In this document: positions 16,713 to 26,228 of the stretch, one piece after another | Numbering within the stretch: the first letter of the stretch is position 1 | How the letters are laid out: every line of letters begins with the position of its first letter | Source of the DNA: Labilithrix luteola | Lineage (GTDB): Bacteria > Myxococcota_A > Polyangia > Polyangiales > Polyangiaceae | DNA length: 64,000 bases | NCBI RefSeq assembly: GCF_001263205.1 | Contig: NZ_CP012333.1 | Coordinates: forward strand, 6,004,501 to 6,068,500 | Direction of reading: 5' to 3' | Made by a program: the position numbers and the translations under genes | Notes under the pieces: model-generated | The model's input: only the letters and a program-made list of their open reading frames with translations | Told to the model about the DNA's origin: nothing | Database searches by the model: none

Positions 16713-17953
16713 TGCGCGTCCGGTTTCATCGCAGGCTCGCCGTTTCTTCGGCGATGACGCTGGCTTCGTTCGTCGCGTGCTTCGTGAGCTGCGCGACCAA
16801 CGACGAGGCCGGCACGACCAACGCCACGAACGACGGGAGCGTCGTCCCGGAATCGAGCCAGGCGGAGGTCGATGCCTCGTCGGATGCAGGCTGCGATGCC
16901 TCCGATCCCCAGTGCGTTGCGGAGCTCGTCCCGTGTGATCGAGTGGATTGGTGCTCGGTGCCGACCCATATGGGCGTGCTCAGCGCGCTCGCCGCGGTCT
17001 GGGGCACCAGCAAGGACGACGTCTGGGCCGTAGGCTCGGTCGGCACCATTCTCCATTACGACGGAGTCGCCTGGACTCCGACTCCCTCCGGCGTGCGAAA
17101 CACGTTCTACGGGATATGGGGGAGCGGTCCAAACGACATCTGGGTGGTGAGCAGCTCGGACGTCGTGCTGCATGGCACTGGATTCAAGAACGGTGTCGCC
17201 GGCTGGGAGCCCGTCTCTCTCCGCGCTCCACTCTCGACCCCATCCATCCTGCGCGCCGTGTGGGGCAGCTCCGCCAGCGACGTGCGGATGGGCGGTCGTT
17301 CCTACCAGCTCATCGTCCCCGACAGGCAGTACTTCGGCTACGGCAACCAGTTCGTGATGGGCGATGCCGTCGACGGCGGCGCTTCATGGCGCCCTCTACC
17401 CGGCACGGCCACGGTGACGAGCATCTGGGGCAGCTCGGCGAACGACGTCTGGATGACTGCCGATAACAGCGCCTCCGTCTCGTACGAGCGCGGCACGATT
17501 CTCCATGGAACGCTCGGTGACGCGAGCGCCGAAGCCGGTCCACTCCAGGACCGCCTTTCGTGGGCGCCGGTCGATAGTCGATCGACGCTCACGCTGGAAT
17601 CCGTGTGGGGTAGCTCGGCTTCCGACGTATGGGCGGTGGGCGCCTTCGGTACGATTCGCCACTTCGGACCCGGAGACGATCGTTGGCAGGAGGTCGATTC
17701 CCCGACGAAGGCGACGCTGCACTCCGTATGGGGAACCGGCCCGAACGACGTCTGGGCCGTCGGTGACGGCGGAACGATTCTTCACTACGACGGCACGTCG
17801 TTCGAGCCGTCGACTGCGCAATTTGCCATTGGGCGAAAACCCAATTTGAACGGCGTCTGGGGTAGTGGACCGAACGACGTCTGGATCGTCGGCGACGGAG
17901 TCGCGCTCCATTACACAGGAGCGAAGTCCGCCAAGGCGGGGGGTGACCAATGA
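16712..17953 (+). CDS. Seven-bladed beta-propeller-like lipoprotein
   Basis: 413 residues with a lipobox at Cys27 (FVSC). The mature protein has seven repeats of about 45-60 residues built on VWGSGPNDVWAVGDGGTILH. Variants include IWGSSANDVWMTAD and VWGSSASDVWAVGAFGTIRH. The Trp-Gly...Asp-Val-Trp signature and seven copies fit a seven-bladed propeller displayed on the surface. No catalytic residues are evident. It overlaps both neighbours by one and four bases, so it is translated in series with them. The next gene encodes a diverged paralogue. Confidence 0.78.
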   Translation: MRVRFHRRLAVSSAMTLASFVACFVSCATNDEAGTTNATNDGSVVPESSQAEVDASSDAGCDASDPQCVAELVPCDRVDWCSVPTHMGVLSALAAVWGTSKDDVWAVGSVGTILHYDGVAWTPTPSGVRNTFYGIWGSGPNDIWVVSSSDVVLHGTGFKNGVAGWEPVSLRAPLSTPSILRAVWGSSASDVRMGGRSYQLIVPDRQYFGYGNQFVMGDAVDGGASWRPLPGTATVTSIWGSSANDVWMTADNSASVSYERGTILHGTLGDASAEAGPLQDRLSWAPVDSRSTLTLESVWGSSASDVWAVGAFGTIRHFGPGDDRWQEVDSPTKATLHSVWGTGPNDVWAVGDGGTILHYDGTSFEPSTAQFAIGRKPNLNGVWGSGPNDVWIVGDGVALHYTGAKSAKAGGDQ

Positions 17954-19170
17954 GTCGCTTCATGGTGGCAGCACTGCTCTCCATCGCTTCCGCGATCCCC
18001 ATCGTCACGCTCGGTGCGTGTTCGGGCGAAAGCGACGGGGGCGTGACCGAGAACGATGGCGGCAGCCTGCTTCCCGCGAGTGACGCCGCGTCCGCGGCGG
18101 ACGTCCAGGATGCGGGACCAATGCTCGATGCGAAGGTCGAGGCTGGCTCACGCCTCTGCTCGGACGACCACTTCTGTCACACGGTCGTTCCGAAAGGTCA
18201 GAGCCTGACCGGAGTCTGGAGCGACGGCCAAGGGGCGACGTGGGCCGTGAGCAGTGCAGGCGACGTCCTGCGTTGGGATGGCACGTCGTGGAAGATCCAT
18301 CGGCACGTGGCGGACACGGACCAGATCTTCTCCATCTTCGGCACCGGGCCGACGGACATCTGGGTGGCGACCGCGCTCGGACTCTTGCACGGGACAGGTC
18401 AGAGCTCGGCGTCCCTCGAGTTCGCGCCGGTCGTGTTGCCTGGTGACGAGACCGTTGCCGTCAGATCGGTCTGGGGAACCGGGCCGAACGATCTCTGGGC
18501 CGTTGGCGGTCTCGAAAGCTGGGATGCGCCGTTCGCGGTCGGGCGCGCGCTGCACTACTCGGGGCCCGAAGTGGATGGAGGCGGCGGGTGGACGCTCGAT
18601 ACGGAGCTCACGTCGCTCGGCATTGCGTTTCGCGCGATCTGGGGCAGCGGGGGAGGGGGCGTCTGGATTCACGGACGCCAGGCCGACGAGTTCGGTGAGT
18701 TCACCGGTGTCGTCTGGCGACGCGCGAGCGAGGCGTCGTCGTGGACGATGGTCGACCTGCCGCCCGAGCCGAGCACCCCCGATCATCCAGGACCGCAATA
18801 CTTCGTCGCCGGGTCGCTCAGCTCGGATTCCTCCGTCTGGCTCGCAGGGGCCGCAGGGGGTGAATACACGCCTGCGCTTTGGCACGGCACGAAGGTTCAA
18901 GGCGGATTCGAGTGGACGTACACGAAGCGCAACTACTGGGAGCGGAGCATCGAGGCCGTCTGGGGAGCGGCGCCCGACGACACGTGGGCAATCGGATTAG
19001 CGGGGCTGGTCATGCACTGGAACGGCTCGGCCTGGGCACCGGCGATTACCCGGGTGACGGACCTCCCAGTGCCGAATCGATTCGTGGGGATATGGGGGAA
19101 GAGCAGCGATGACATGTGGGTCGTCGGTGACGAGATCGCGCTCCATCGAACGATGTCGGACAAGCCGTAA
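17950..19170 (+). CDS. Diverged beta-propeller-like lipoprotein (paralogue of upstream gene)
   Basis: 406 residues with a lipobox at Cys24 (LGAC). Repeats again follow VWGTGPNDLWAVGG, IFGTGPTDIWVATALG, VWGAAPDDTWAIGLAG and IWGKSSDDMWVVGDE, giving about seven blades, but they are less regular than in the upstream protein. The ATGA overlap indicates coupled translation. The adjacent, diverged copies point to tandem duplication followed by specialisation; the ligand is unknown. Confidence 0.76.
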   Translation: MSRFMVAALLSIASAIPIVTLGACSGESDGGVTENDGGSLLPASDAASAADVQDAGPMLDAKVEAGSRLCSDDHFCHTVVPKGQSLTGVWSDGQGATWAVSSAGDVLRWDGTSWKIHRHVADTDQIFSIFGTGPTDIWVATALGLLHGTGQSSASLEFAPVVLPGDETVAVRSVWGTGPNDLWAVGGLESWDAPFAVGRALHYSGPEVDGGGGWTLDTELTSLGIAFRAIWGSGGGGVWIHGRQADEFGEFTGVVWRRASEASSWTMVDLPPEPSTPDHPGPQYFVAGSLSSDSSVWLAGAAGGEYTPALWHGTKVQGGFEWTYTKRNYWERSIEAVWGAAPDDTWAIGLAGLVMHWNGSAWAPAITRVTDLPVPNRFVGIWGKSSDDMWVVGDEIALHRTMSDKP

Positions 19171-19172
19171 TC

Positions 19173-20588
19173 ATGATGAATCGCACTTTGTATACGATCG
19201 CCATTGCCGGATCTTTGGCAACCGCCACGCTCGTTGCGTGCAGCAGCACGGGTGACGGCGACAGGGGGTTCGACGACGGCATCGACGCCGGTGACGCGTC
19301 CCCGCTCGACGCCGCCATTCGCGAGACGAGCGCTTCCGATGCGACCATCGACCAAAGGCCCGAGTTCGACCCCTCCGACGAGCCGGTGGTGTGCGCCGTG
19401 GCGCCTTGCGCGGTGCAGCTCGTCGCGGGTGAACGCCACTTCTGCGCTCGCATGAGTGACGGAGCGGTGCGCTGCTGGGGGAGCAATGCGAACGGCGCAC
19501 TAGGCATCGTGGACGACGGGTCTGGCCCTGATCCGGATACCGGAGATGGTGGCCCGAGCGCCGTCGTCGTCGGCAGCGTCACCGACCTCTCCGGCGTCAC
19601 GGCAATCGCCGCGGCCGGCGCGACGACATGTGCCGTCATCGGTGACGGTGGCGTGCGATGCTGGGGAGCCGACGACATGGGCCAGCTCGGACGAGGAGGC
19701 TCGCCCGCGATCTTCGACTACGATCCGCACCCGATACCCGCGCCGGTTGCCCTTCCAGGCGCGGCTACGCGTGTCGACGTCGGACCACGGAGCGCTTGCG
19801 CGGTGCTCGCCAACGAAGAGATCTGGTGCTGGGGCGACAACACCCAGCTCCTTCTCGCGCGGAGGACGGATGCCGCGGTCGGCGAGCCCGCGAAGGCCAA
19901 CCTCGGGGCCTTCGTCGTGAGGCGCACGGCAGCCGGCACGAGCTCCGGCTTCGGCGTGACGGACGGGGGCGAGTTGATTTCGTGGGGCGCCGTTGCGGGG
20001 CCTGACGGTGTCGTTGGCGGGCGCGCAGCTTCGATGAGCCCCGATGCTCGGCCGCTCTCCATCAAGCTCGGCTCGGTGACGAGCCTCGCGGTCTCGTCGA
20101 CGACGCTCGTCCAGCAGGGAGGTCGTCCGCCTCCGCCGCCACTCAGGATCGCCCATGCGTGTGCGGTGACGAACGGCGAGCTCCGTTGCTGGGGCGCGAG
20201 CCGGCAAGGTGCACTCGGCACGGGCTTTCCTGATCCTGCCCCCAAGCCGACCCGCGCGAACGTGAACAGCAAGAAGGGCTGGCCTCAGCAGGTCGCCGCC
20301 GCAGGCGAGATCACGTGCGTGCGCCTCACCGACGGAACGGTGCAGTGCGCCGGCGACAACTCCTCCGGAGCCATCGGTGAAGGACCGGAGACCGACTACC
20401 TGATGTTCTTCGTTCCGGTCTCGGGCATCGACGAGCGCGTCGTCCAAGTCGTCGTGGCCTCCGGCAGTGTATGCGCGCTCGCGAAGACGGGCCGCGTCGT
20501 GTGCTGGGGGAGCAATGCCAACGGTGAGCTCGGTCGTGGCACGACCGACCAGGATCCCCATCCCGTCCCCGCGACGGTCGCGTTTTAG
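19173..20588 (+). CDS. RCC1-repeat lipoprotein
   Basis: 471 residues with a lipobox at Cys23 (LVAC), starting two bases after the previous stop. After an Asp-rich linker there are about seven RCC1-type repeats of the pattern C-A-x5-G-x2-C-W-G-x-N-x2-G-x-L-G (RCWGSNANGALG, RCWGADDMGQLG, RCWGASRQGALG, VCWGSNANGELG). This predicts another seven-bladed propeller, here with paired cysteines that could form a disulfide in each blade, as suits an extracytoplasmic protein. It is not expected to act as a nucleotide exchange factor. A related protein is encoded at 61339. Confidence 0.82.
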   Translation: MMNRTLYTIAIAGSLATATLVACSSTGDGDRGFDDGIDAGDASPLDAAIRETSASDATIDQRPEFDPSDEPVVCAVAPCAVQLVAGERHFCARMSDGAVRCWGSNANGALGIVDDGSGPDPDTGDGGPSAVVVGSVTDLSGVTAIAAAGATTCAVIGDGGVRCWGADDMGQLGRGGSPAIFDYDPHPIPAPVALPGAATRVDVGPRSACAVLANEEIWCWGDNTQLLLARRTDAAVGEPAKANLGAFVVRRTAAGTSSGFGVTDGGELISWGAVAGPDGVVGGRAASMSPDARPLSIKLGSVTSLAVSSTTLVQQGGRPPPPPLRIAHACAVTNGELRCWGASRQGALGTGFPDPAPKPTRANVNSKKGWPQQVAAAGEITCVRLTDGTVQCAGDNSSGAIGEGPETDYLMFFVPVSGIDERVVQVVVASGSVCALAKTGRVVCWGSNANGELGRGTTDQDPHPVPATVAF

Positions 20589-20602
20589 GAAGGTCGAAGG
20601 CC

Positions 20603-22405
20603 ATGCTTCGCTCGGTCAGCTCTCACCGTCTCGTGTTCTGCCTGCTCGCGACCGCGGGGCCCGCGCTCGTCTCCCCCGCATGTTCGAAGCGCACCAGCTT
20701 CGACGACACCGATGGGGGCCTCTCGCAGTTCGGTGACGCCAGCAGCGATCCGGTCGCGCCCAAGGCGTGCGGAATTCACTGTTCGCCCGACCTGAAGCAG
20801 GTCCTCACGGGGTGCGAAGGCGCGGAGCAGATCGTCGCGAGCTGCAATCCCGATCAAGGCTGTGGCGACGGCGAATGCGTCGAGGCGTGCACGGCGGCGG
20901 AGCTCACGAAGGGATCGGCGGGTTGCGATTTCTGGGCGACCATGCCGGACTCGATCGAGTACCGAGGCGGGTGCTTCGTGGCGATGATTGCGAACACCTG
21001 GGATCGGGCCGTCGGCATCTCGGCAGGCTTCGGCGACACGCCGCTCGACATCTCCAAGTCGACTTACACCGTTTCGCGACAGGACAGCGATCCGGTCTAT
21101 CGTCGGCTCGACGGCCCATTGCCTCCGGGACAGGTGGCCATCGTGTTCCTCGCGCAGGATCTCACGAACACGGCAACCGGCCCGATGGCGCCGACGCGAT
21201 GCCCGACGAGTGTCACCCCGGCGCTGTCCGTGGATCCGACCAGACACGGGACCGGTAAGTCGAAAGCGTTCCACATCGAGACCGATGCACCGATCTCTGC
21301 CTATTCGATGTACCCCTACGGCGGCGCCGATTCGTTCATGCCTACGGCGACGCTGCTTTTGCCCGTCTCGTCGTGGTCGAAGAACTACATCGCCGTGACG
21401 CCCTTCGATTTCGGTGAGACGAGAAAGCCGCGATCGCTCCAGATCGTCGCCAATCAGGACGATACTGAAGTCCGCATGAAGCCGACCGCCGAGGTCGCTT
21501 CCGGCCCTGGAGTCGCGGGTGCCACCACCGGCGTCGTTCAGACGTGGACGCTCGCCAAGGGAGAGGTTTTGCAGTTCCTCCAGTCACCGCTGGGGGGCAG
21601 CCCCATCGAGACCAGCAAGCCTGTCGGCATGTTCGGAGGATCGGAGTGCACGGAGCTCCCGACGCCATATTGTGATGTCCTCCAGCAACAGATTCCGCCG
21701 TTTGCCCAGTGGGGGACCGAATATGCAGTCGTCCCGTTCCGGCCGCGAATGGCAAGCTTCTCTGCCGATGCGCGCGAGAAGGTGCCGTATTCGATCGTCG
21801 GAGCCGTCGACGGTACGACGCTCACGTACGAGCCATCCCGCCCGCGCGATGCTCCGGAGACGATTGGTGCCGGGGAGGTCGCGAGCTTCATCACGGATAC
21901 ACTCTTCGTCGTGAAGAGCCAGGATTCGAAGCACCCCTTCCACGTGAACGTCTACATGACGGGAGCCACCTACGCGGGAGGTGTCGATTCAGGCACGCGC
22001 ACGTTCGGCGATCCGGATTTCGTGAACGTCCCGCCGGTGGACCAATACCTCGATCGGTACGTCTTCTTCACGGACTTCACCTACCCCGAGACCGCCCTCA
22101 CCATCGTTCGTCGCAAGACCACGAACGGCTTCGTCCCTGTCGAGCTGGAATGTGCGGGCGAGCTCACTGGCTTTCAGCCTCTCGGGACGAGCGGCCTCTA
22201 CGAGTTCGCGTGGATCAAGCTCACGAGCGGGTACGTCGGCCAGACGTTTTCCAAGGGCCAATGTGGCTATGGAAGACACGAAGCGCACAGCACCGGCCCG
22301 TTTGCGGTGACGGTGTGGGGAACGGGCATCGCCGCGAGCTACGGCTACGTTGGCGGCACCAGCCTTCGGACCGTCAACGACGCGCCCCCGCCGGTGGTGC
22401 GCTGA
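20603..22405 (+). CDS. IgGFc-binding-like lipoprotein
   Basis: 600 residues with a lipobox at Cys27 (SPAC) and a GGAAGG ribosome site. A Cys-rich head (about 45-100) is followed by a large region resembling the IgGFc-binding N-terminal domain seen in many myxobacterial proteins: FHIETDAPISAYSMYPYGGA, TATLLLPVSSWSKNYIAV, SLQIVANQDDTEV, GEVLQFLQSPLGGSPIETSK, and a closing FAVTVWGTGIAASYGYVGG strand set. It is the last gene of the sigma operon. The domain is implicated in adhesion in metazoan mucin-like proteins; a function here in cell-cell or cell-matrix contact is inference. Confidence 0.78.
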   Translation: MLRSVSSHRLVFCLLATAGPALVSPACSKRTSFDDTDGGLSQFGDASSDPVAPKACGIHCSPDLKQVLTGCEGAEQIVASCNPDQGCGDGECVEACTAAELTKGSAGCDFWATMPDSIEYRGGCFVAMIANTWDRAVGISAGFGDTPLDISKSTYTVSRQDSDPVYRRLDGPLPPGQVAIVFLAQDLTNTATGPMAPTRCPTSVTPALSVDPTRHGTGKSKAFHIETDAPISAYSMYPYGGADSFMPTATLLLPVSSWSKNYIAVTPFDFGETRKPRSLQIVANQDDTEVRMKPTAEVASGPGVAGATTGVVQTWTLAKGEVLQFLQSPLGGSPIETSKPVGMFGGSECTELPTPYCDVLQQQIPPFAQWGTEYAVVPFRPRMASFSADAREKVPYSIVGAVDGTTLTYEPSRPRDAPETIGAGEVASFITDTLFVVKSQDSKHPFHVNVYMTGATYAGGVDSGTRTFGDPDFVNVPPVDQYLDRYVFFTDFTYPETALTIVRRKTTNGFVPVELECAGELTGFQPLGTSGLYEFAWIKLTSGYVGQTFSKGQCGYGRHEAHSTGPFAVTVWGTGIAASYGYVGGTSLRTVNDAPPPVVR

Positions 22406-22608
22406 CGATTCGCCTTGCTGCAGGAAGGGAACGCACTGTCGTCTGGCGACGCGCGAAGCGAAATGTGAGGACTCCGATGGCCGCGTGCGGTCCAGTCGGC
22501 TGAAAATCCGCTGCAGAAGCGGTCAATGTCGAACGTGAAAACGCGAGGAGAACGCGAATTCACGGGGGGCTTCGTTCCGAACATAGTGGTCGGCAACGGA
22601 GGACCTCG

Positions 22609-23766
22609 ATGACGACCGCACGACTCTCGGACCTGGTGGACTTTCGAAACCGGAGCCTCGCTTCACGGTATGCGAGGCGTATTCCGATGGCGACGTTGCT
22701 CGAGTCGTACATCGACGGCGACATCGACATTCCGGACATCGACGCGCTCCTCGACGCGCGCGACGAAGTGCTCACGTTCGACCTCACCGCCGAGCACGTG
22801 AAGTTCTTCGTGACGCGAATGATTCCGGAGTGGCTCGTTCATTCGCAGGCGCAGGACAAGCGTATCGTGCGCGATCACTACGATCGCGGCGACGACTTCT
22901 TCGAGGCCTTCCTCGGCGATTCGATGATCTACACCGGCGCGTATTTCCAGGACGAGAGTGAGTCTCTGGAAACCGCTCAACGGAACAAGATGAATCGCAT
23001 CGGCGAGAAGCTCGGCATTCGCCCCGAGCACGAGGTGCTCGATATCGGCTGCGGCTGGGGTACGTTGGTTGCGCACTCCGCCAAGCAGTTCGGTGCGAAG
23101 GCGACGGGGATCACGATCTCCGAGCGTGGCGCGAAGTTCGGAAATGATCGCATTGCCAAAGCCGGTGTGTCCGAGCGCGCGCGAATCGAGTGCCTCGACT
23201 ATCGGGACATCCCCAAGCGCTCGTACGACCGCATCGTCAGTCTCGAGATGGTCGAGCACGTCGGAATCAAGAATCTCCCCAAGTACTTTTCGATCGTCTA
23301 CGACCGCCTCGCCGACGACGGCCTCTTTCTCCTCCAGTGGTGCGGTCTACGTCGCGGCGGGCGCGAGGGCGTTCCGCCCGTGGGCATGCGGCCCGAGGAC
23401 ATGATCTGGGGGCTCTTCATGAACAAGTACATCTTCTCGGGCGCCGACGCGTCGCTTCCGCCGAGCGAGATGCTCAAGGCGATGGAGAAGGCCGGCTTCG
23501 AGCTCCACTCGGTGGAGAACGTGAGCGTTCACTACCAGCTCACGATCCAACGCTGGCACGACAACTGGCGCAAGAATCGCGAGCTCGTCCTCGGGCGCTA
23601 TGGCGAGCGCTGGTATCGCCTTTGGAATTTGTTCCTCGCGTGGTCGTGGCGAATTGCTGCGCAGGGCACTTCGGCGTGCTTCCAGATCGTGGCGCACAAG
23701 AATCTCGACGGCTTCGACCGGCGCCGGATGGCCCTTCCCGTTGAGGCTGCTCTCGCCGCGGAGTAA
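22609..23766 (+). CDS. Cyclopropane-fatty-acid synthase-like SAM methyltransferase
   Basis: 385 residues with a clear GGAGG ribosome site. Family motifs are HYDRGDDFFEAFLGDSMIYT, the SAM-binding VLDIGCGWGTLVAHSAKQFG (about 145), SLEMVEHVG and the C-terminal RWHDNWRKNRELVLGRYGER. CFA synthases transfer a methylene from S-adenosylmethionine to unsaturated acyl chains of membrane phospholipids; the length and motifs fit this class. Related enzymes methylate sterols or other acyl substrates, so the exact product is open. A TetR regulator starts on its last base, suggesting co-transcription. Confidence 0.85.
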   Translation: MTTARLSDLVDFRNRSLASRYARRIPMATLLESYIDGDIDIPDIDALLDARDEVLTFDLTAEHVKFFVTRMIPEWLVHSQAQDKRIVRDHYDRGDDFFEAFLGDSMIYTGAYFQDESESLETAQRNKMNRIGEKLGIRPEHEVLDIGCGWGTLVAHSAKQFGAKATGITISERGAKFGNDRIAKAGVSERARIECLDYRDIPKRSYDRIVSLEMVEHVGIKNLPKYFSIVYDRLADDGLFLLQWCGLRRGGREGVPPVGMRPEDMIWGLFMNKYIFSGADASLPPSEMLKAMEKAGFELHSVENVSVHYQLTIQRWHDNWRKNRELVLGRYGERWYRLWNLFLAWSWRIAAQGTSACFQIVAHKNLDGFDRRRMALPVEAALAAE

Positions 23767-24446
23767 TGGATAGGGCGCCGATGGCTTCGAGCGAACGCAA
23801 GAGACCGCGCCAGGCGCGCGCGCAGGAGACGGTGCGCGCGATCCTGGAGGCCACGGTGCAGATCCTCGACCGCGAGGGCCTCGAAGCCGCGACGACGACG
23901 CGTATCGCCGAAGTCGCCGGTGTGAGCATCGGGTCGCTCTATCAATACTTCTCCCATCGCGACGCGATCCTGAACGCCCTGCAGAATCGCGAGTTCGAAC
24001 GAACGCTCGAACTGATGCAGAAGGTCCTCGCCGAAGGCAACCTCGGCGAGGAACCCGAGAAGACGATCAAGGCCGCGCTACACGGCCTGGCGGAGCTGTA
24101 CCTGGCCTCGCCGGGCCTTCATCGCGTACTGGCGATCGAAGGCCTGCGTGTCGCGAAGGCCGAGCACGTTCATGCGTTCGACCTCCGCGTCATCGAGGTC
24201 GTTCGCCACTTTCTCGCGTCGACGGAGGCGCCGATCCAGACGGAGAACGTCGGAGCGGCTGCCTTCCTCGTGTTCCAGACCGTGCGCGCAGCGATGCTCT
24301 CGTTTTTGCTCGAGCGCCCACCGGGCCTCGATATCGATCGCTTGATCGAGGAGCTCACGCGCTTGCTCATCGGCTATTTGCTCGGTCCAAGTCGCCCGAA
24401 CACCAAGAAGATCGCCGCACGTCGCGTGACAAAGCGACGGTCGTAG
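23766..24446 (+). CDS. TetR-family transcriptional regulator
   Basis: 226 residues starting in a TAATG overlap with the methyltransferase stop. The N-terminal helix-turn-helix reads AILEATVQILDREGLEAATT, then TRIAEVAGVSIGSLYQYFSH (about 25-65), followed by an all-helical ligand-binding half. It is probably a repressor of its own operon, controlling membrane-lipid modification, with an unknown hydrophobic inducer. The basic C-terminal tail (KKIAARRVTKRRS) is unremarkable. Confidence 0.88.
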   Translation: MDRAPMASSERKRPRQARAQETVRAILEATVQILDREGLEAATTTRIAEVAGVSIGSLYQYFSHRDAILNALQNREFERTLELMQKVLAEGNLGEEPEKTIKAALHGLAELYLASPGLHRVLAIEGLRVAKAEHVHAFDLRVIEVVRHFLASTEAPIQTENVGAAAFLVFQTVRAAMLSFLLERPPGLDIDRLIEELTRLLIGYLLGPSRPNTKKIAARRVTKRRS

Positions 24447-24653
24447 TCGTCCGTTGGCCGTGACGCTACCTGACGTGTGAGCGGCCGCCGTGTCGCGCCC
24501 GGCGTATCACCTCGAGCCCTGAGGGCAGGCATCGACATCATCGATGCCGGGCATGACAAGAATCGATGGGCCGGTGCGTCGTCGCTTCGCTAGGGTGGCC
24601 GGTGAAAGGACTCGACCGCGTACCTGCGCGCGTTCGAGACGCGCGTCACCCAG

Positions 24654-25142
24654 ATGAGCGACACTCCCACGAGCGACCCAAAGATGGTCCCCACGCTGCT
24701 CGAATGGATGGGCGGCATCGGCGGCCTCGAACACTTGATGGAGGTGTTCTACACCCGCGTCGCCGCGGACGAACTCTTGGAGCCCGTGTTTCGGAGCATG
24801 TCCCCCGAGCACGCGAAGCATGTCGCCGCGTTCGTCGGCGAGGTATTCGGAGGACCGAAGACGTACAGCGAGGGATACGGTGGTCACCCCGCGATGATTC
24901 GCCATCACGTCGGTCGTGCCTTGAGCGACGCGCAGCGCAAGCGCTGGGTCACCCTCCTCCTGGAGTGCGCGGACGAGGTCGGCGCGCCAGACGATCCCGA
25001 GTTTCGCTCGGCCTTCGTGGCTTATCTGGAGTGGGGGTCGCGACTCGCGGTCATCAACTCGCAGCCCGAAGCGGACGTCACGACGGAGGCGCCGATGCCG
25101 TCGTGGGGGTGGGGCGAAGTCAAAGGGCCTTATACGAAATAG
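24654..25142 (+). CDS. Group II truncated haemoglobin-like protein
   Basis: 162 residues. The 2-over-2 globin fold is suggested by TLLEWMGGIGGLEHLMEVFY, FGGPKTYSEGYGGHPAMIRH with the proximal-region His, and the WVTLLLECADEV helix. The C-terminal WGWGEV segment is longer than average. Group II truncated globins bind O2 or NO in the cytoplasm and take part in redox or NO defence. The cyclase gene follows after ten bases, so the two are probably co-transcribed. Confidence 0.85.
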   Translation: MSDTPTSDPKMVPTLLEWMGGIGGLEHLMEVFYTRVAADELLEPVFRSMSPEHAKHVAAFVGEVFGGPKTYSEGYGGHPAMIRHHVGRALSDAQRKRWVTLLLECADEVGAPDDPEFRSAFVAYLEWGSRLAVINSQPEADVTTEAPMPSWGWGEVKGPYTK

Positions 25143-25152
25143 AAAGAACGAT

Positions 25153-25947
25153 ATGCGTCTTTCCCGTCGCTCCGCGCTTGCGCAGGCAGGTGTCGCCCTC
25201 GCCACTGCAGGCGCGAGCGCATGCCGGACGCGGGCGTCGACCTTCGAGCCGCCGCGCAACATGGTCGATTTGACGCACACGCTGTCACCTGAGTTTCCGT
25301 TCCTGCCCGTCGAAGGAAAGACATTTCCTTTTCGCTCGTCGCCCATCGCAACCATCAAGGGCGACGGCGTCTACGCCAATCGTTGGGAGTTGACGGAGCA
25401 CGTCGGTACGCACCTCGACGCTCCCTGCCACTTCGCGGAAGGCGCGATGGCGATCGAGGCGATTCCCCTCGAGACCCTCTTCGTTCCCCTCGCAGTGGTG
25501 AGCATTGCAGAGCGCGTGGCGACCAATCCCGACACGACGCTCGGCGCCGGCGATCTCATGCGATGGGAGAAGGACCACGGCGAGATCCCGGCGCGCGCCG
25601 CGGTCTTTCTGCACACCGGTTGGGACGTTCGCACGAAGGAACCGGGCGCCTTCGTGAACATGGATGGGGCCAAAACCATGCGCTTTCCCGGCTTCTCCGA
25701 CAAAGCGATCGAGTTCTTGCTGGGGCGCCGTTCGATCAGCGGCATCGGTATCGACACCCTCTCGATCGATCCAGGCCGTGACAAAGAGTACGCCGTCCAC
25801 AAGGAGCTCTTTCGAGCCGGCAAGTGGGCCGTCGAGTGTGTGGCGAACCTGAGCCGCGTGCCCGCGACCGGCGCGTTCGTCTTCGTCGCCCCCGTGAAGG
25901 TTGCCGGCGCCTCCGGCGCTCCCGCACGTATCGTCGCCGTCTGGTAA
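25153..25947 (+). CDS. Cyclase-family (kynurenine formamidase-like) Tat lipoprotein
   Basis: 264 residues. The N-terminus (MRLSRRSALAQAG) has a twin-arginine motif and ends in a possible lipobox (SAC, Cys24), so export in folded form is likely. The mature domain has the cyclase-family metal site EHVGTHLDAPCHF (about 78-90; HxGTHxDxPxH pattern) and IGIDTLSIDPG. Relatives hydrolyse cyclic amides, formamides or esters using a divalent metal. Substrate unknown. A MITE-like element inserted 35 bp after its stop codon. Confidence 0.82.
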   Translation: MRLSRRSALAQAGVALATAGASACRTRASTFEPPRNMVDLTHTLSPEFPFLPVEGKTFPFRSSPIATIKGDGVYANRWELTEHVGTHLDAPCHFAEGAMAIEAIPLETLFVPLAVVSIAERVATNPDTTLGAGDLMRWEKDHGEIPARAAVFLHTGWDVRTKEPGAFVNMDGAKTMRFPGFSDKAIEFLLGRRSISGIGIDTLSIDPGRDKEYAVHKELFRAGKWAVECVANLSRVPATGAFVFVAPVKVAGASGAPARIVAVW

Positions 25948-25982
25948 GCAACCGATCAGCGAGGCGACTGGCGGCTAGAGCT

Positions 25983-26228
25983 CAATGCCGTTCGGATAAG
26001 CAGACAGCCGTCTGGCACCGATGAATCCGACCTGAGACTTTTCACAGAAGGGCGGAAGGGCGGAAGTTTTTGGGGCGGAGAGCCGACCAATCGCGCGACA
26101 CCGCGTCTGCATTGGCGCAATTCAATTCCCTAGCAAGCGGAGTTTGGCGCGTTACGCGGGGCCGATAATAAATCCTTCCGACCTTCCGAACTTCCTGTGA
26201 AAATTGTCTGCCTCCCCGAACGGCATTG
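25983..26228 (+). mobile_element. MITE-like element, copy A
   Basis: 246 bp with no coding capacity. The terminal inverted repeats begin CAATGCCGTTCGG on both ends and match over about 21 of 25 bases. Inside lies a second inverted repeat, TTTTCACAGAAGGGCGGAAG near the left and its counterpart ending CTTCCTGTGAAAA near the right, so the element can fold into a long hairpin. Direct repeats CGGCTAGAG at 25972-25980 and 26230-26238 flank it and look like a target-site duplication. Same orientation as copy B at 52438. Confidence 0.85.

Noticed and set aside
25983..26228. Possible small gene or RNA inside the repeat
   Set aside because: No open frame is conserved between the two copies; the conserved parts are the inverted repeats, which fits a MITE-like element better.
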